A stretch of DNA of 64,000 nt from Rhodanobacter sp. (GTDB taxonomy: Bacteria; Pseudomonadota; Gammaproteobacteria; Xanthomonadales; Rhodanobacteraceae): contig SCRO01000034.1 of the NCBI GenBank assembly GCA_004298505.1, positions 62,001-126,000 on the forward strand, read 5' to 3'. The stretch's first letter is position 1, and the number at the start of each line of letters is the position of its first letter. Positions 17,529 through 27,321 of this stretch are shown piece by piece. The notes under the pieces are model-generated. The model was not told where the DNA came from. It did no database searches and saw only the letters and a program-made list of their open reading frames with translations. Position numbers and translations under genes: made by a program.

Positions 17529-18896
17529 CTACTGCCCGGTGGTGGCCTTTTCCTTCTGATCCGCGATCCGCTTCTCGAGATAGTGAATGTTCTGCCCGCC
17601 GTGGTGGAAGCCGGCGTCGGCCATGATCTTCTGCTGCAGCGGGATGTTGCACTTGACCCCCTCGATCACGGTCTCGGCCAGCGCCAGGCGCATGCGCGCG
17701 ATCGCGGTCTCGCGATCCGGGCCATGCACGATCAGCTTGCCGATCATCGAATCGTAATTGGGTGGAATGCGGTAGCCGTCGTACAGATGGGTGTCCACCC
17801 GCACGCCGGGGCCGCCGGGCGCCTCGAAACGCTTCACCGTGCCGGGACACGGCATGAAGGACTCCGGATCCTCGGCGTTGATGCGACATTCGATCGCGTG
17901 GCCGCGGATCACCACATCTTCCTGCCGCATCGAGAGCTTTTCGCCAGCGGCGATCAGCAATTGTTCGCGCACCAGGTCGGTACCGGTGATCAGCTCGGTC
18001 ACCGGATGCTCGACCTGGATGCGGGTGTTCATCTCGATGAAGTAGAAGCGGCCGTTCTCGTACAGGAATTCGAACGTGCCGGCGCCGCGATAGCCGATGC
18101 GTAGGCAGGCGTCGACACAGACCTTGCCGATCTGCGCACGTTGTTCGGGCGTGATGCCCGGTGCCGGTGCCTCCTCGACCACCTTCTGGTGGCGACGCTG
18201 CATCGAGCAGTCGCGCTCGCCCAGGTGGACCGCGTTGCCCTGGCCGTCGGCCAGCACCTGGACTTCCACGTGGCGCGGATTCTCCAGGAACTTCTCCATG
18301 TACACCTGATCGTTGCCGAACGCGGCCTTGGCCTCGGCCTTGGTCATGCTGATCGCGTTGCCCAGATGCGCTTCAGTGCGAACCACGCGCATGCCGCGGC
18401 CGCCGCCGCCGCCGGAAGCCTTGATGATCACCGGGTAGCCAACCTCGCGCGCGAGCTTGATGTTGGTGTCCACATCCTCGCCGAGCGGGCCGCCGGAGCC
18501 GGGTACGCACGGTACGCCGGCTGCCTTCATCGTGCGGATCGCCTCGACCTTGTCGCCCATCAGGCGGATCACCTCGGCGGTCGGGCCGATGAAAATGAAG
18601 CCGGACTGTTCTACCTGCTCGGCGAAGTCGGCGCGCTCGGCCAGGAAGCCGTAGCCCGGATGGATCGCCTGGGCGTCGGTGATTTCCGCCGCGGCGATGA
18701 TCCGCGGGATGTTGAGATAGCTGTCCATCGACGGGCCGGGCCCGATGCAGATCGCCTCGTCGGCCAGGCCGACATGCTTGAGGTTGCGATCCACCGTGGA
18801 ATGTACCGCTACGGTCTTGATGCCGAGGCTGTTGCAGGCGCGCAGTACGCGCAGGGCGATTTCGCCGCGATTGGCGATGACGACTTTTTCTAGCAT
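17529..18896 (-). CDS. accC: Biotin carboxylase subunit of acetyl-CoA carboxylase
   Basis: 455 residues from the ATG at 18896 ([20 protein letters not shown]), the standard AccC start. AccC carboxylates the biotin on AccB with ATP and bicarbonate, the first step of fatty-acid synthesis. It shows the ATP-grasp glycine-rich loop ([14 protein letters not shown]), the active-site [14 protein letters not shown] and RINAEDP. The bases just before the ATG are an arm of a heptad repeat and contain no Shine-Dalgarno, so initiation may depend on coupling or a weak site. accB lies upstream, separated by a 447-base element. Confidence 0.97.
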   Translation of the reverse strand: MLEKVVIANRGEIALRVLRACNSLGIKTVAVHSTVDRNLKHVGLADEAICIGPGPSMDSYLNIPRIIAAAEITDAQAIHPGYGFLAERADFAEQVEQSGFIFIGPTAEVIRLMGDKVEAIRTMKAAGVPCVPGSGGPLGEDVDTNIKLAREVGYPVIIKASGGGGGRGMRVVRTEAHLGNAISMTKAEAKAAFGNDQVYMEKFLENPRHVEVQVLADGQGNAVHLGERDCSMQRRHQKVVEEAPAPGITPEQRAQIGKVCVDACLRIGYRGAGTFEFLYENGRFYFIEMNTRIQVEHPVTELITGTDLVREQLLIAAGEKLSMRQEDVVIRGHAIECRINAEDPESFMPCPGTVKRFEAPGGPGVRVDTHLYDGYRIPPNYDSMIGKLIVHGPDRETAIARMRLALAETVIEGVKCNIPLQQKIMADAGFHHGGQNIHYLEKRIADQKEKATTGQ

Positions 18897-19341
18897 GGGA
18901 GTGGGGAGTCGGGAATGGGGAATGGGAAGATCAACATCATGTTCATCGCGCCGCCTTGGGCTGACTGAGTGCGTTGAGCAATGCCGTGAGTCTTGCGAAG
19001 ACGCGATTGATGAGGTCGTTGACAGGCTGAGGTATCGGAGCAAAGCCTGATCGGATTGCGATCTGGTACTGCGTGTCCAGCTCCGACAAAGAGCCGTGCG
19101 CAATCGAGAGAAAGCGTTGGTATTCCTGTCTTGATCGACGTGCTGCACCTTCGGCAATATTCGACGGGACGCTGATTGCCGCACGTCGAAGCGGTGAGGT
19201 CAATCCAAAGCGTTCGGTATCGGGGAAGATTGCAGAAAATTCGTAAACCGCTTCCACCAGATGCATGGCGTCGGGCCACACCTGCAGGTCTTCGTGCGGT
19301 CGCTTCGGCGATTCCCGATTCTCCATTCCCGATTCCCGGCA
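18895..19341. mobile_element. Heptad-arm element carrying a four-helix-bundle gene
   Basis: Left arm 18897-18930 (plus strand) reads GGGAGTG, GGGAGTC, GGGAATG, GGGAATG, GGAAGAT. The right arm 19339-19310 (minus strand) reads GGGAATC, GGGAATG, GAGAATC, GGGAATC. The arms face inward and enclose one gene. The element occupies essentially the whole space between the accB stop (19344-19346) and the accC start (18894-18896), where other bacteria have only a short gap. The mobility call is inference from the inverted arms, other copies and exact intergenic placement. Confidence 0.65.
18943..19326 (-). CDS. Four-helix-bundle protein (S23/IVP family)
   Basis: 127 residues. It matches the family first known from 23S rRNA intervening sequences and related in fold to Avd of diversity-generating retroelements. 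It has [20 protein letters not shown] (helix 1), [20 protein letters not shown] (the conserved turn), [20 protein letters not shown] and a C-terminal helix. The start ATG at 19326 lies within the repeat arm itself, so residues 2-6 (ENRES) are repeat-encoded; no in-frame ATG closer to helix 1 preserves the fold. The stop is 13 bases from the other arm. The gene separates accB from accC. Function unknown; nucleic-acid binding is plausible from family members. Confidence 0.85.
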   Translation of the reverse strand: MENRESPKRPHEDLQVWPDAMHLVEAVYEFSAIFPDTERFGLTSPLRRAAISVPSNIAEGAARRSRQEYQRFLSIAHGSLSELDTQYQIAIRSGFAPIPQPVNDLINRVFARLTALLNALSQPKAAR

Positions 19342-19343
19342 AC

Positions 19344-19805
19344 TCAGGCAATCACGAACATCGGCTCGTCGAATTCCACCGGCTGGCCGTTTTCGACCAG
19401 GATCGCCTGCACGGTACCGGCGACCTCGGCCTCGACCTGGTTGAACATCTTCATTGCCTCGATCACGCCCAGCGTCTCGCCGGCCTTGACCTGCTGGCCG
19501 ATCTTGACGAAGGGCGACGCGCCGGGCGTGGCGGATGCGTAAAAGGTGCCGACCATGGGCGCCTTCACTACATGTCCGGCAGGCAGTGCGTCAGCGGCTG
19601 GGGCTTCGGGCGCGGCAGCCACCGGTGCGGCCGCGACGGGAGCCGCACCGGTGGATACCGGAACGGTGACAGGCGCGGCAACCGGCGCGGAACCTTTCGG
19701 TACGCGTGACAGACGCACGACTTCCTCGCCCTCCTTGATTTCCAGTTCGGCGAGGTTGGACTCCTCGAGCAAGTCGATCAGCTTCTTGATTTTGCGCAAA
19801 TCCAT
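19344..19805 (-). CDS. accB: Biotin carboxyl carrier protein of acetyl-CoA carboxylase
   Basis: 153 residues. A short N-terminal helical segment ([16 protein letters not shown]) is followed by an alanine/proline/valine linker (about 37-75) and the biotinyl domain (about 79-153). Its EAMKM motif places the biotinylated lysine at K119, and the protruding thumb is [13 protein letters not shown]. AccB shuttles the carboxyl group from AccC to the carboxyltransferase. The gene order aroQ-accB-accC is conserved, but here a repeat element starts three bases after the accB stop. Confidence 0.97.
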   Translation of the reverse strand: MDLRKIKKLIDLLEESNLAELEIKEGEEVVRLSRVPKGSAPVAAPVTVPVSTGAAPVAAAPVAAAPEAPAADALPAGHVVKAPMVGTFYASATPGASPFVKIGQQVKAGETLGVIEAMKMFNQVEAEVAGTVQAILVENGQPVEFDEPMFVIA

Positions 19806-19886
19806 CGGATCAGCCTTTGGTCAGTCATGCCACCGACGAGGTGGCTGGAAGGGAATGAGGTGGCGTTGGCGCTCTGGCGGCCCGGT

Positions 19887-20345
19887 TCAGGCGCTGGCAG
19901 GGGAAGCTGTTTGCAATCGCTGGATCGCCGCTTCCAGCGCCAGCCGATAACTGGTGCTGCCGAAACCGCAGATCACACCGACGGCCAGCTCCGAGAGATA
20001 CGAATGGTGGCGGAACGATTCGCGCGCGAATACATTGGACAGATGCACCTCGATGAACGGAATCGCCACCGCCGCGAGAGCGTCGCGCAGTGCGACGCTG
20101 GTATGGGTGAAGGCGCCGGCATTGCACAAGATCACGGCGGTCTGGTCGTCACGCGCCTGCTGGACGCGTCCGATCAGTTCGTGTTCGGCGTTCGACTGGA
20201 ACCAGACCAGTTCATGCCCGGCCGCTTGCGCGCGCTCGAGCAGTGACTGGTTGATCTCGACCAGGGTCTCGCGGCCGTAGATTTGTGGCTCGCGAAAACC
20301 CAGCAGGTTGAGGTTGGGCCCATGCAGGACCAGGATCTTGGCCAT
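19887..20345 (-). CDS. aroQ: Type II 3-dehydroquinate dehydratase
   Basis: 152-residue dodecameric dehydroquinase of the shikimate pathway. Characteristic features are the N-terminal [20 protein letters not shown] with catalytic Tyr23, [18 protein letters not shown] (Asn/His substrate contacts), [12 protein letters not shown] with the catalytic His, and [12 protein letters not shown]. The C-terminal [14 protein letters not shown] ends the fold. It is followed by accB after 81 bases, the common order in proteobacteria. Confidence 0.97.
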   Translation of the reverse strand: MAKILVLHGPNLNLLGFREPQIYGRETLVEINQSLLERAQAAGHELVWFQSNAEHELIGRVQQARDDQTAVILCNAGAFTHTSVALRDALAAVAIPFIEVHLSNVFARESFRHHSYLSELAVGVICGFGSTSYRLALEAAIQRLQTASPASA

Positions 20346-20448
20346 GAAACCACCCAGTTTGCGTCCGGAGATCCCGGCACCCGGCGCAGTGTGCGCGCAC
20401 CGGCCAATGTTGTCCAGTTCACTGTAGATCGGCGATGTTCAACGGAGA

Positions 20449-20465
20449 AGGGCGGGAATCGCCCT
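20449..20465. repeat. Short GTAGGGCG-type hairpin before aroQ
   Basis: AGGGCG and CGCCCT form a 6-bp stem with a 5-base loop in the 144-base gap between the tlpA-like gene and aroQ. The minus strand reads GTAGGGCGATTCCCGCCC, resembling half of the larger hairpin at 47791-47850 and the solitary GTAGGGCGGGC at about 33255. It may be a decayed REP-like copy. Confidence 0.4.
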
Positions 20466-20489
20466 ACGCTCGCGTATCTCCAGCGTGGA

Positions 20490-21035
20490 TCAGGGGGGTG
20501 TAGTGGCGGGTGCCAGCCATTGCTCCAGTTGCGGGCGCGACAGCACGCCAGCATGTGTCGCGATAATGCGCCCAGCCGCATCGACCAACACGCTGAAAGG
20601 CAGGATTTCGCGCTTGTCACCCAGTTGCAGCGAGGTGCTCGGAGGCTCGATTCGACCCAGCAAGATCGGGTAACTCACTGGATGTGCACGCAGAAATGCA
20701 CGAACACGAGTGGGTTCATCCATGGCAATCCCCAGCACGATCGCCCCTTGCCCGCCGAACTTCTCCTGAGCCTGGTTCAGCGCGGGCATCTCCTTCAGGC
20801 AGGGACCACACCAGCTGGCCCAGAAATTGATCAGCAAGCGTCGACCGCGATAATCGCTCAGGGCATGCGCGCGACCTTCAAGATCGGGCAGGATCAGTGC
20901 CGGCAGCGGTTTGCCGACCAGGGTGGACTCGGCGGATTCCTCCGGCGGCGCCTGCCGTCGATGCTGGACGATGCCGCCAAGGACAGCGGCTAGCACGGCC
21001 AGCAGCAGGATCACGTTGGTGCTGCGACTGAACAT
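20490..21035 (-). CDS. TlpA-like membrane-anchored thioredoxin
   Basis: 181 residues. An N-terminal signal anchor (about 7-24, NVILLLAVLAAVLGGIV) leads to a periplasmic thioredoxin fold with FWASWCGPC (redox pair C76, C79) and the cis-proline region LPFSVLVDAAGRI. It should reduce periplasmic disulfides or cytochrome c apoproteins with electrons from DsbD. The start overlaps the dsbD stop (TGATG), so the pair is coupled, which supports DsbD as its electron donor. Confidence 0.88.
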   Translation of the reverse strand: MFSRSTNVILLLAVLAAVLGGIVQHRRQAPPEESAESTLVGKPLPALILPDLEGRAHALSDYRGRRLLINFWASWCGPCLKEMPALNQAQEKFGGQGAIVLGIAMDEPTRVRAFLRAHPVSYPILLGRIEPPSTSLQLGDKREILPFSVLVDAAGRIIATHAGVLSRPQLEQWLAPATTPP

Positions 21036-23224
21036 CAGCGCGCGGCGTCGCGCAAGGCGCGCTCGACGATCGAGGAGGTCAACACCGTGGACAGTTGCCG
21101 GCCCGGGCCGCCGTGCCGGGGAAACACTACATACAGCGGCACGCCCGGCGAGTGGTATTGCTCAAGGAACGCGCCGATGCTCGGATTCACGTCGGTCCAG
21201 TCGCCTTTCATGTAGACCGTACCGGTGCTTTGCAGCAGGTCGCGGAATCGCGGCGTATCCAGCACGGTATGCTCGTTCGCCTTGCAGGTGACGCACCAGT
21301 CGGCGGTCATGTCGACGAACACCGGCGTCCCGGCGGCACGCAGTTCGGCCAGTTTCTGCGGACTGTAGGCGACCACGCCGGTCGCGGCAACGGCGTTGCT
21401 GCCCGGTGCTGGCACGTGGGTCAGCAGGAGCATCGGTACCAAGGTGGCGACTGCCAGCACCGCCACGGCAAGCTTGCTGATCGCACCGCGCGAGCGGCTG
21501 CGCTCGAACCACCACAGAGTCATCGCCAGCAGCACCATTGCCACCAGCACCAGGCCGACCGCATCGGCCCCGCGCTGATTGGCCAGTACCCACACCAGCC
21601 ACGCCGCGGTGAGGTACATCGGGAAGGCCAGCACCTGCTTGAGCGTCTCCATCCAGCGGCCCGGCTTCGGCAGCAGGCGCGCCAGCGCAGGCACGAAGCC
21701 GATCGCCAGGAACGGCATGGCCAACCCGATGCCCAGCGCCAGGAATACCAGGAACGCCGACAGCATCGGCGCGGTGAATGCGTAGACCAGCGCGCTGCCC
21801 ATGAACGGCGCGGTGCACGGCGTGGCCACCACCACGGCCAGCACCCCGGTGAAAAAGTCGCCGGCCGGACCCGCGCGCCGGGCCAGGCCAGCGCCGGTAT
21901 TGCCCAGCGACGCGCCGAACTGCACCACGCCGGACATCGATAAACCCACCGCCAGCATCACGCAGGCCAGGATGCCGACCACCAGCGGCTGCTGCAGTTG
22001 CGTACCCCAACCTAGGGCGTGACCGGCCGAACGCAGGGCCAGGATGCCCAGGCCTAGTGCGGCAAAACTGCACAGCACACCAGCGGTATAGAACAGGGCG
22101 TGGTTGCGGCGGGTGGTCGGGTTGTGGCCGCTCTCCAGCACGCTCACCGCCTTGATCGAAAGCACCGGCAGCACGCAGGGCATCAGGTTCAGCACCAGTC
22201 CACCGGCCAGCGCCAGCAGCAAGGCGGCGAACAGGCCGAGCTGCAGCGGGCCGGTGCCGGCGTCTGCGGCGCTCGCCGGCGCGGCGGGTGCACTCGCACC
22301 GGCAAGCGCCGCCGAGCTGCTGCCCAGATCGATGGTCACACTGCGACTCATCAGCGGGTAGCATAGGCCGCCTTCCTGGCAGCCCTGGAAGCTGGCCTCC
22401 AGTTTCAGTTGCGGGCGGCCGGCCAGATCACCTTCCACCGTCACCGGCACCTCGACCTCGTCGAAGTACACCGTGACATCGCCGTAGTGCTCGTCGTGAT
22501 GTGCCACGCCGGCCGGCCATGCCGGTTTCAGGGCGAGCCCGGGGGCGTCGGGCAGTCGCAGGGTGGTCTGGTCGCGATACAGGTAATAACCCTTGGGCAT
22601 CGTCCAGCGCAGCAGCAAGCGGTGCGGAGCCTGCGCCAGGGCCGCAAAGTGGAATGCCTGCTCGGGCAACAGCGCGGACGCGGGCGTGCTGAAGGGCGAG
22701 TTGTCGATCGCGCGCAGCGCAGCACCCCATGACCCGGCAGCCGCTGCCGGCGTCGTCGCACTGCCCTGTGCCGGCAGTGGCAGATCCAGCTGCTCGGTAT
22801 GCGGTGGATAGCAGATCTTCGGGTCGACCTCGTGACAACCCTGGTACTGCACGGCGAGGCGCAAACGGGTGGTGCCGGCGGCCACCCTGTAGGGGATGCT
22901 GGCGTCGACACCGTGGTGATAGATCTCCACGTCACCGAGGTATTCGTCGTGATGCTTTTTGCCGTCGGGCAGTTGGGCCTCACCGAGGGTGACGCCGTCG
23001 CCGGACTTGAACTTCATGCGGCCGCGGTAGAGGTAGTAATCCGGGGCGATCTTCCAGTGCAGTTTCACTACGCCGGGCGTGCTGGCATCGGCGCTCAGCT
23101 GGTAGGCCTCGGTAACCGGCAACAGCTCGCCCGTAGCCCGCGCGAACGCGGGCGAGGCAGCGCACAGCAGGCCCAGGTAGAGCAGCAGGCAGGTGGCCAT
23201 TCGGCCGATGGACAACGAACGCAT
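21035..23224 (-). CDS. dsbD: Thiol:disulfide interchange protein DsbD with duplicated N-domain
   Basis: 729 residues from the ATG at 23224, which begins a good signal peptide and has GGAG upstream; an ATG at 23269 would add 15 unneeded residues. DsbD carries electrons from cytosolic thioredoxin to periplasmic thiol proteins. Two consecutive DsbD-alpha domains precede the membrane part. The first (about 35-155) has a Cys pair at C130/C138, the second (about 185-300) at C282/C288 with the canonical five-residue spacing. Eight membrane helices follow (about 330-600), and a thioredoxin-like gamma domain with WCVTCK (about C643, C646). E. coli DsbD has 565 residues and one alpha domain. Confidence 0.93.
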   Translation of the reverse strand: MRSLSIGRMATCLLLYLGLLCAASPAFARATGELLPVTEAYQLSADASTPGVVKLHWKIAPDYYLYRGRMKFKSGDGVTLGEAQLPDGKKHHDEYLGDVEIYHHGVDASIPYRVAAGTTRLRLAVQYQGCHEVDPKICYPPHTEQLDLPLPAQGSATTPAAAAGSWGAALRAIDNSPFSTPASALLPEQAFHFAALAQAPHRLLLRWTMPKGYYLYRDQTTLRLPDAPGLALKPAWPAGVAHHDEHYGDVTVYFDEVEVPVTVEGDLAGRPQLKLEASFQGCQEGGLCYPLMSRSVTIDLGSSSAALAGASAPAAPASAADAGTGPLQLGLFAALLLALAGGLVLNLMPCVLPVLSIKAVSVLESGHNPTTRRNHALFYTAGVLCSFAALGLGILALRSAGHALGWGTQLQQPLVVGILACVMLAVGLSMSGVVQFGASLGNTGAGLARRAGPAGDFFTGVLAVVVATPCTAPFMGSALVYAFTAPMLSAFLVFLALGIGLAMPFLAIGFVPALARLLPKPGRWMETLKQVLAFPMYLTAAWLVWVLANQRGADAVGLVLVAMVLLAMTLWWFERSRSRGAISKLAVAVLAVATLVPMLLLTHVPAPGSNAVAATGVVAYSPQKLAELRAAGTPVFVDMTADWCVTCKANEHTVLDTPRFRDLLQSTGTVYMKGDWTDVNPSIGAFLEQYHSPGVPLYVVFPRHGGPGRQLSTVLTSSIVERALRDAAR

Positions 23225-23331
23225 CACGACTCCAGCAGCGAAAATCTGTGCGGGCAGGTATCCGCGCATTATGACTCAGGCGGGTCTCACGGCCGCGGCT
23301 TGCTTCATTTCGCTGTGCCGGGCTCGATCGG

Positions 23332-23655
23332 TCAGTCGTGGCTCTGCCGGCGAACCCAGTCGAGGTAGGCCTCGTGCCCTTGCACCACCGGCACCGCGAT
23401 CAACTCCGGTACTTCATATGGATGCAATTGCAGCAGCCGACGTTCCAGCGCGGCCAGGCGGGAATCGGTGGTCTTGATCAGCAGCAGTACCTCGGCATCG
23501 CTGTGTACGGCGCCTTCCCAACGGTAAGTCGAGCGGATGCCGGACAATTGGCTGACGCAGGCGGCCAGCCGCTCGCTGACCAGGGTTTCGGCGATCCGCC
23601 GCGCGCTGGCGTCGTCGGGACAGGTGCAATAACACAGCAAAACGGCGTCAGGCAT
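23332..23655 (-). CDS. cutA: Divalent-cation tolerance protein CutA
   Basis: 107 residues from the ATG at 23655 (MPDAVLLCYCTCPDDASA), where homologues start; the open frame continues 12 codons upstream. CutA is a small trimeric PII-like protein linked to copper tolerance in E. coli, with unclear biochemical role. Family features are CTCPDDASARRIAETLV, LAACVSQLSGIRSTYRWEG, EVLLLIKTT and HPYEVPELIAVPV. It lies just upstream of dsbD on the same strand; the divergent groES promoter is about 130 bases away. Confidence 0.93.
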   Translation of the reverse strand: MPDAVLLCYCTCPDDASARRIAETLVSERLAACVSQLSGIRSTYRWEGAVHSDAEVLLLIKTTDSRLAALERRLLQLHPYEVPELIAVPVVQGHEAYLDWVRRQSHD

Positions 23656-23785
23656 ACTCCGCAGCGTAGCGTGCGCAGCTGGCGAGCGCATCCGGCTCGC
23701 CCGATCCGTGACGGACGTGGGTCGCTGGCCCTTGAAACCTGCTCCCGCCCACCCAATTAGCTGTACGTTCCCGCTTCAAAAGTTC

Positions 23786-23813
23786 TTGCAACGGCGATCT
23801 GTATCGCTAGAAT
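23786..23813 (+). promoter_or_regulatory. Sigma-70 promoter of groES-groEL
   Basis: TTGCAA (23786-23791) and TAGAAT (23808-23813) with a 16-base spacer. The -10 box abuts the CIRCE operator, so a bound repressor would block initiation. No sigma-32-type boxes stand out. Confidence 0.65.
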
Positions 23814-23839
23814 TGGCACTCACTAACCATGAGTGCTAG
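23813..23839 (+). promoter_or_regulatory. CIRCE operator (HrcA site) of groES-groEL
   Basis: TTGGCACTC - 9 bases - GAGTGCTAG, an almost perfect match to the CIRCE consensus TTAGCACTC-N9-GAGTGCTAA. This indicates HrcA repression of the chaperonin operon, relieved when GroEL is engaged by unfolded protein. The site overlaps the start of transcription. Confidence 0.9.
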
Positions 23840-23901
23840 CAAGACCGGTGAATCGGGTCTCGCAAGCCTTGTCCCACCTCAATCGACATTGGAGTCCTTC
23901 C

Positions 23902-24195
23902 ATGAGCAAACTGCGTCCGTTGCATGATCGCGTCATCATCAAGCGTCTCGAAGAAGAGCGCGTTTCAGCCGGGGGCATCGTGATCCCCGACAGTGCCACC
24001 GAGAAGCCCACCCGCGGCAAGGTCGTCGCCGCCGGTACCGGCCTGATCATGGCCGACGGCAAGGTGCGCCCGATGTCGCTGAAGGAAGGCGACACCGTAC
24101 TGTTTGGCAAGTACGCGGGCCAGGAAATCAAGATCGATGGCGAAGACCTCGTGTTCCTGAAGGAAGACGACATCGTGGCCGTGATCGAAGGCTGA
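23902..24195 (+). CDS. groES: Co-chaperonin GroES
   Basis: 97 residues from the ATG at 23902 ([16 protein letters not shown]), with GGAG eight bases upstream; an upstream in-frame start at 23833 falls in the CIRCE element and is rejected. GroES caps the GroEL ring during folding. The mobile loop ([19 protein letters not shown]) and [11 protein letters not shown] are present. groEL follows after 126 bases. Confidence 0.98.
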   Translation: MSKLRPLHDRVIIKRLEEERVSAGGIVIPDSATEKPTRGKVVAAGTGLIMADGKVRPMSLKEGDTVLFGKYAGQEIKIDGEDLVFLKEDDIVAVIEG

Positions 24196-24309
24196 TGGGT
24201 TGGGGCTTGGTTGGTTGAGCGCAGATCAAAAGCGCGCACGCCAGTCGCCTGCGGCTCCTTCTTGCAGCACTTTCGCGACGTTTCCCATTCTTAAATTAAA
24301 TTTTTTTGA

Positions 24310-25983
<1,674 letters not shown>

Positions 25984-26007
25984 GTCCGGCTTGCCGCGCT
26001 TCCAAAC

Positions 26008-26034
26008 GAAAAACCCCGCTTCGGCGGGGTTTTT
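26008..26034 (+). terminator. Terminator of the groES-groEL operon
   Basis: CCCCGC-TTCG-GCGGGG hairpin with a tetraloop, preceded by an A tract and followed by TTTTT. It lies 25 bases after the groEL stop. Confidence 0.92.
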
Positions 26035-26100
26035 CATTTCAGACTCCTTAAGCTCACCAGTGTCCATGGCGCTGGGCTCAGTCGTGATCGGCGGGTCGGT

Positions 26101-26409
26101 TCAGGGCCTGCCAGGCTCACTTTCCAGCGCGGCGGTGAGCTTGCTGCGCAAGCTGGTGAGGCCGTCACTGACGCGCTGGTTCTGCCCTTCGTGCTGCTTG
26201 CGCAGACTCAGGAATTCATGCGCGACACTGATCGCCGTGAGTACCGCCAGCCGTTCGAAACTGGGGGCCTTGGCATGGACGCGCAGTTCGCGCATCTTGC
26301 GGTCGAGGTAGCCCGCCGCCTCAAGCAAGCCTTCGCGTTCTTCCGGCGCGCAGGCGATCAGGAATTCTCTGTCGATCAGTCGCAGCGCGACCGGTTCACT
26401 GCTGGACAT
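26101..26409 (-). CDS. zapA: Cell division protein ZapA
   Basis: 102-residue ZapA, which cross-links FtsZ filaments at the division ring. The N-terminal domain reads VALRLIDREFLIACAPEEREGLLEAAGYLDRKMRELR, followed by a long helix for coiled-coil dimerisation (RLAVLTAISVAHEFLSLRKQ). It lies 8 bases downstream of a small coiled-coil gene on the same strand. The short 26035-26100 stretch leaves no room for a 6S RNA gene, which accompanies zapA in many gammaproteobacteria. Confidence 0.94.
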   Translation of the reverse strand: MSSSEPVALRLIDREFLIACAPEEREGLLEAAGYLDRKMRELRVHAKAPSFERLAVLTAISVAHEFLSLRKQHEGQNQRVSDGLTSLRSKLTAALESEPGRP

Positions 26410-26417
26410 GGTTTCTT

Positions 26418-26651
26418 TCAGCCGTTGCTTTCAAGCGATTTCAGCCGCTGGATCATCGCCTCGACGCGGCTGCGTGCCTGCTCGTTGCGGGCCAGCAAAC
26501 CGGCGCGCTCGCCGGACAACTGTTCCTGACTCTGGCGCAGGCTGCGGTTTTCCTCGTTGAGTCGGCGCACCGTATCGAGCAGCTGATCGAGTTGTCGGCC
26601 CAGGGCGGCCAACTCTTGCTGGACAGGGTCAACATGGTCTGGCGTACTCAT
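26418..26651 (-). CDS. Small coiled-coil protein upstream of zapA (TIGR02449-type)
   Basis: 77-residue protein, nearly all heptad coiled coil (LAALGRQLDQLLDTVRRLNE through RVEAMIQRLKSL). Size, composition and position immediately before zapA match the TIGR02449 family, sometimes compared with ZapB. A role in division-ring assembly is inferred from context only. Start ATG at 26651; divergent from the UPF0149 gene across 106 bases. Confidence 0.82.
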   Translation of the reverse strand: MSTPDHVDPVQQELAALGRQLDQLLDTVRRLNEENRSLRQSQEQLSGERAGLLARNEQARSRVEAMIQRLKSLESNG

Positions 26652-26757
26652 GGCCGAAACTATAACAGGACACCGGCACGATTCTGCGAGACCATCGACA
26701 GCGCGGGCCGTCGTGTCGCTGCATTAAACTGTTGGCCTTTCCCGCAGGAGCACCACC

Positions 26758-27321
26758 ATGCCGGCTACCGGGCCTCTGGGCCACGATGACATCGATGCAT
26801 TGATCATGCGCCTGCGCCTGGGTACTGACGCCAGCGAGCTGCATGGCTCGCTGTGCGGCTACCTGGCCGGAGGCGGCACACTGTACGGGAGCGCGGTACT
26901 TTCCGCGTTGCAACTTGACGGCGAAGTGACCGCGCCGACCGATCGTGATCTGGCGGTGCTGGATCAGCTGGCGCATCAGAGCGAGACCGAACTGATCGAC
27001 CCGGAACTGGGTTTCGAGCCCATCCTGCCGGAAGACGACCGCCCCTTGACTGAGCGCGCGGAGGCAATGGTCGACTGGTGCCGCGGGTTCCTTGGCGGCT
27101 TTGGCCTGGCCGGTGCGCCAGCGCACGCGAACTTGTCGGACGAGGCACAGGAAATCCTGCGCGACTTGGGCATGGTGGCGGCCTCGTCGTTCGATTTCGG
27201 CAACGAGAGCGAGGACGAGGATGCGTTGATCGAGGTGCATGAGTTCGTGCGCATGGCCGCGGTGCTGTTGTTCACCGAATGCAGCGCGCGCGATGCTTCC
27301 TCCGGCGGAACCGTGCATTGA
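26758..27321 (+). CDS. UPF0149 (YgfB/YecA-like) family protein
   Basis: 187-residue all-helical acidic protein of the UPF0149 family. ASELHGSLCGYLAGGG in the N-terminal half and WCRGFLGGFGLAG in the middle are hallmark motifs; the C-terminal zinc motif found in YecA is missing, making it YgfB-like. AGGAG precedes the ATG by 8 bases. It lies upstream of pepP with an overlapping stop/start, the same order as ygfB-pepP in E. coli. In Pseudomonas YgfB modulates peptidoglycan-recycling gene expression; whether that holds here is unknown. Confidence 0.92.
   Translation: MPATGPLGHDDIDALIMRLRLGTDASELHGSLCGYLAGGGTLYGSAVLSALQLDGEVTAPTDRDLAVLDQLAHQSETELIDPELGFEPILPEDDRPLTERAEAMVDWCRGFLGGFGLAGAPAHANLSDEAQEILRDLGMVAASSFDFGNESEDEDALIEVHEFVRMAAVLLFTECSARDASSGGTVH

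Noticed and set aside
16405..17889. prmA start extended upstream (494 codons)
   Set aside because: The extension runs over the repeat element and accC in another frame; PrmA begins at MPFLELSL.
17529..19184. accC start extended upstream (551 codons) through the repeat element
   Set aside because: The extra 96 residues are repeat sequence and antisense-like frames; AccC homologues start at [14 protein letters not shown].
23833..23901. Upstream start for groES
   Set aside because: It falls in the CIRCE operator and adds residues not found in GroES; the ATG at 23902 has a Shine-Dalgarno.
26035..26100. 6S RNA gene expected beside zapA
   Set aside because: Only 66 bases are available between the groEL terminator and the zapA stop and no 6S-like fold is visible.
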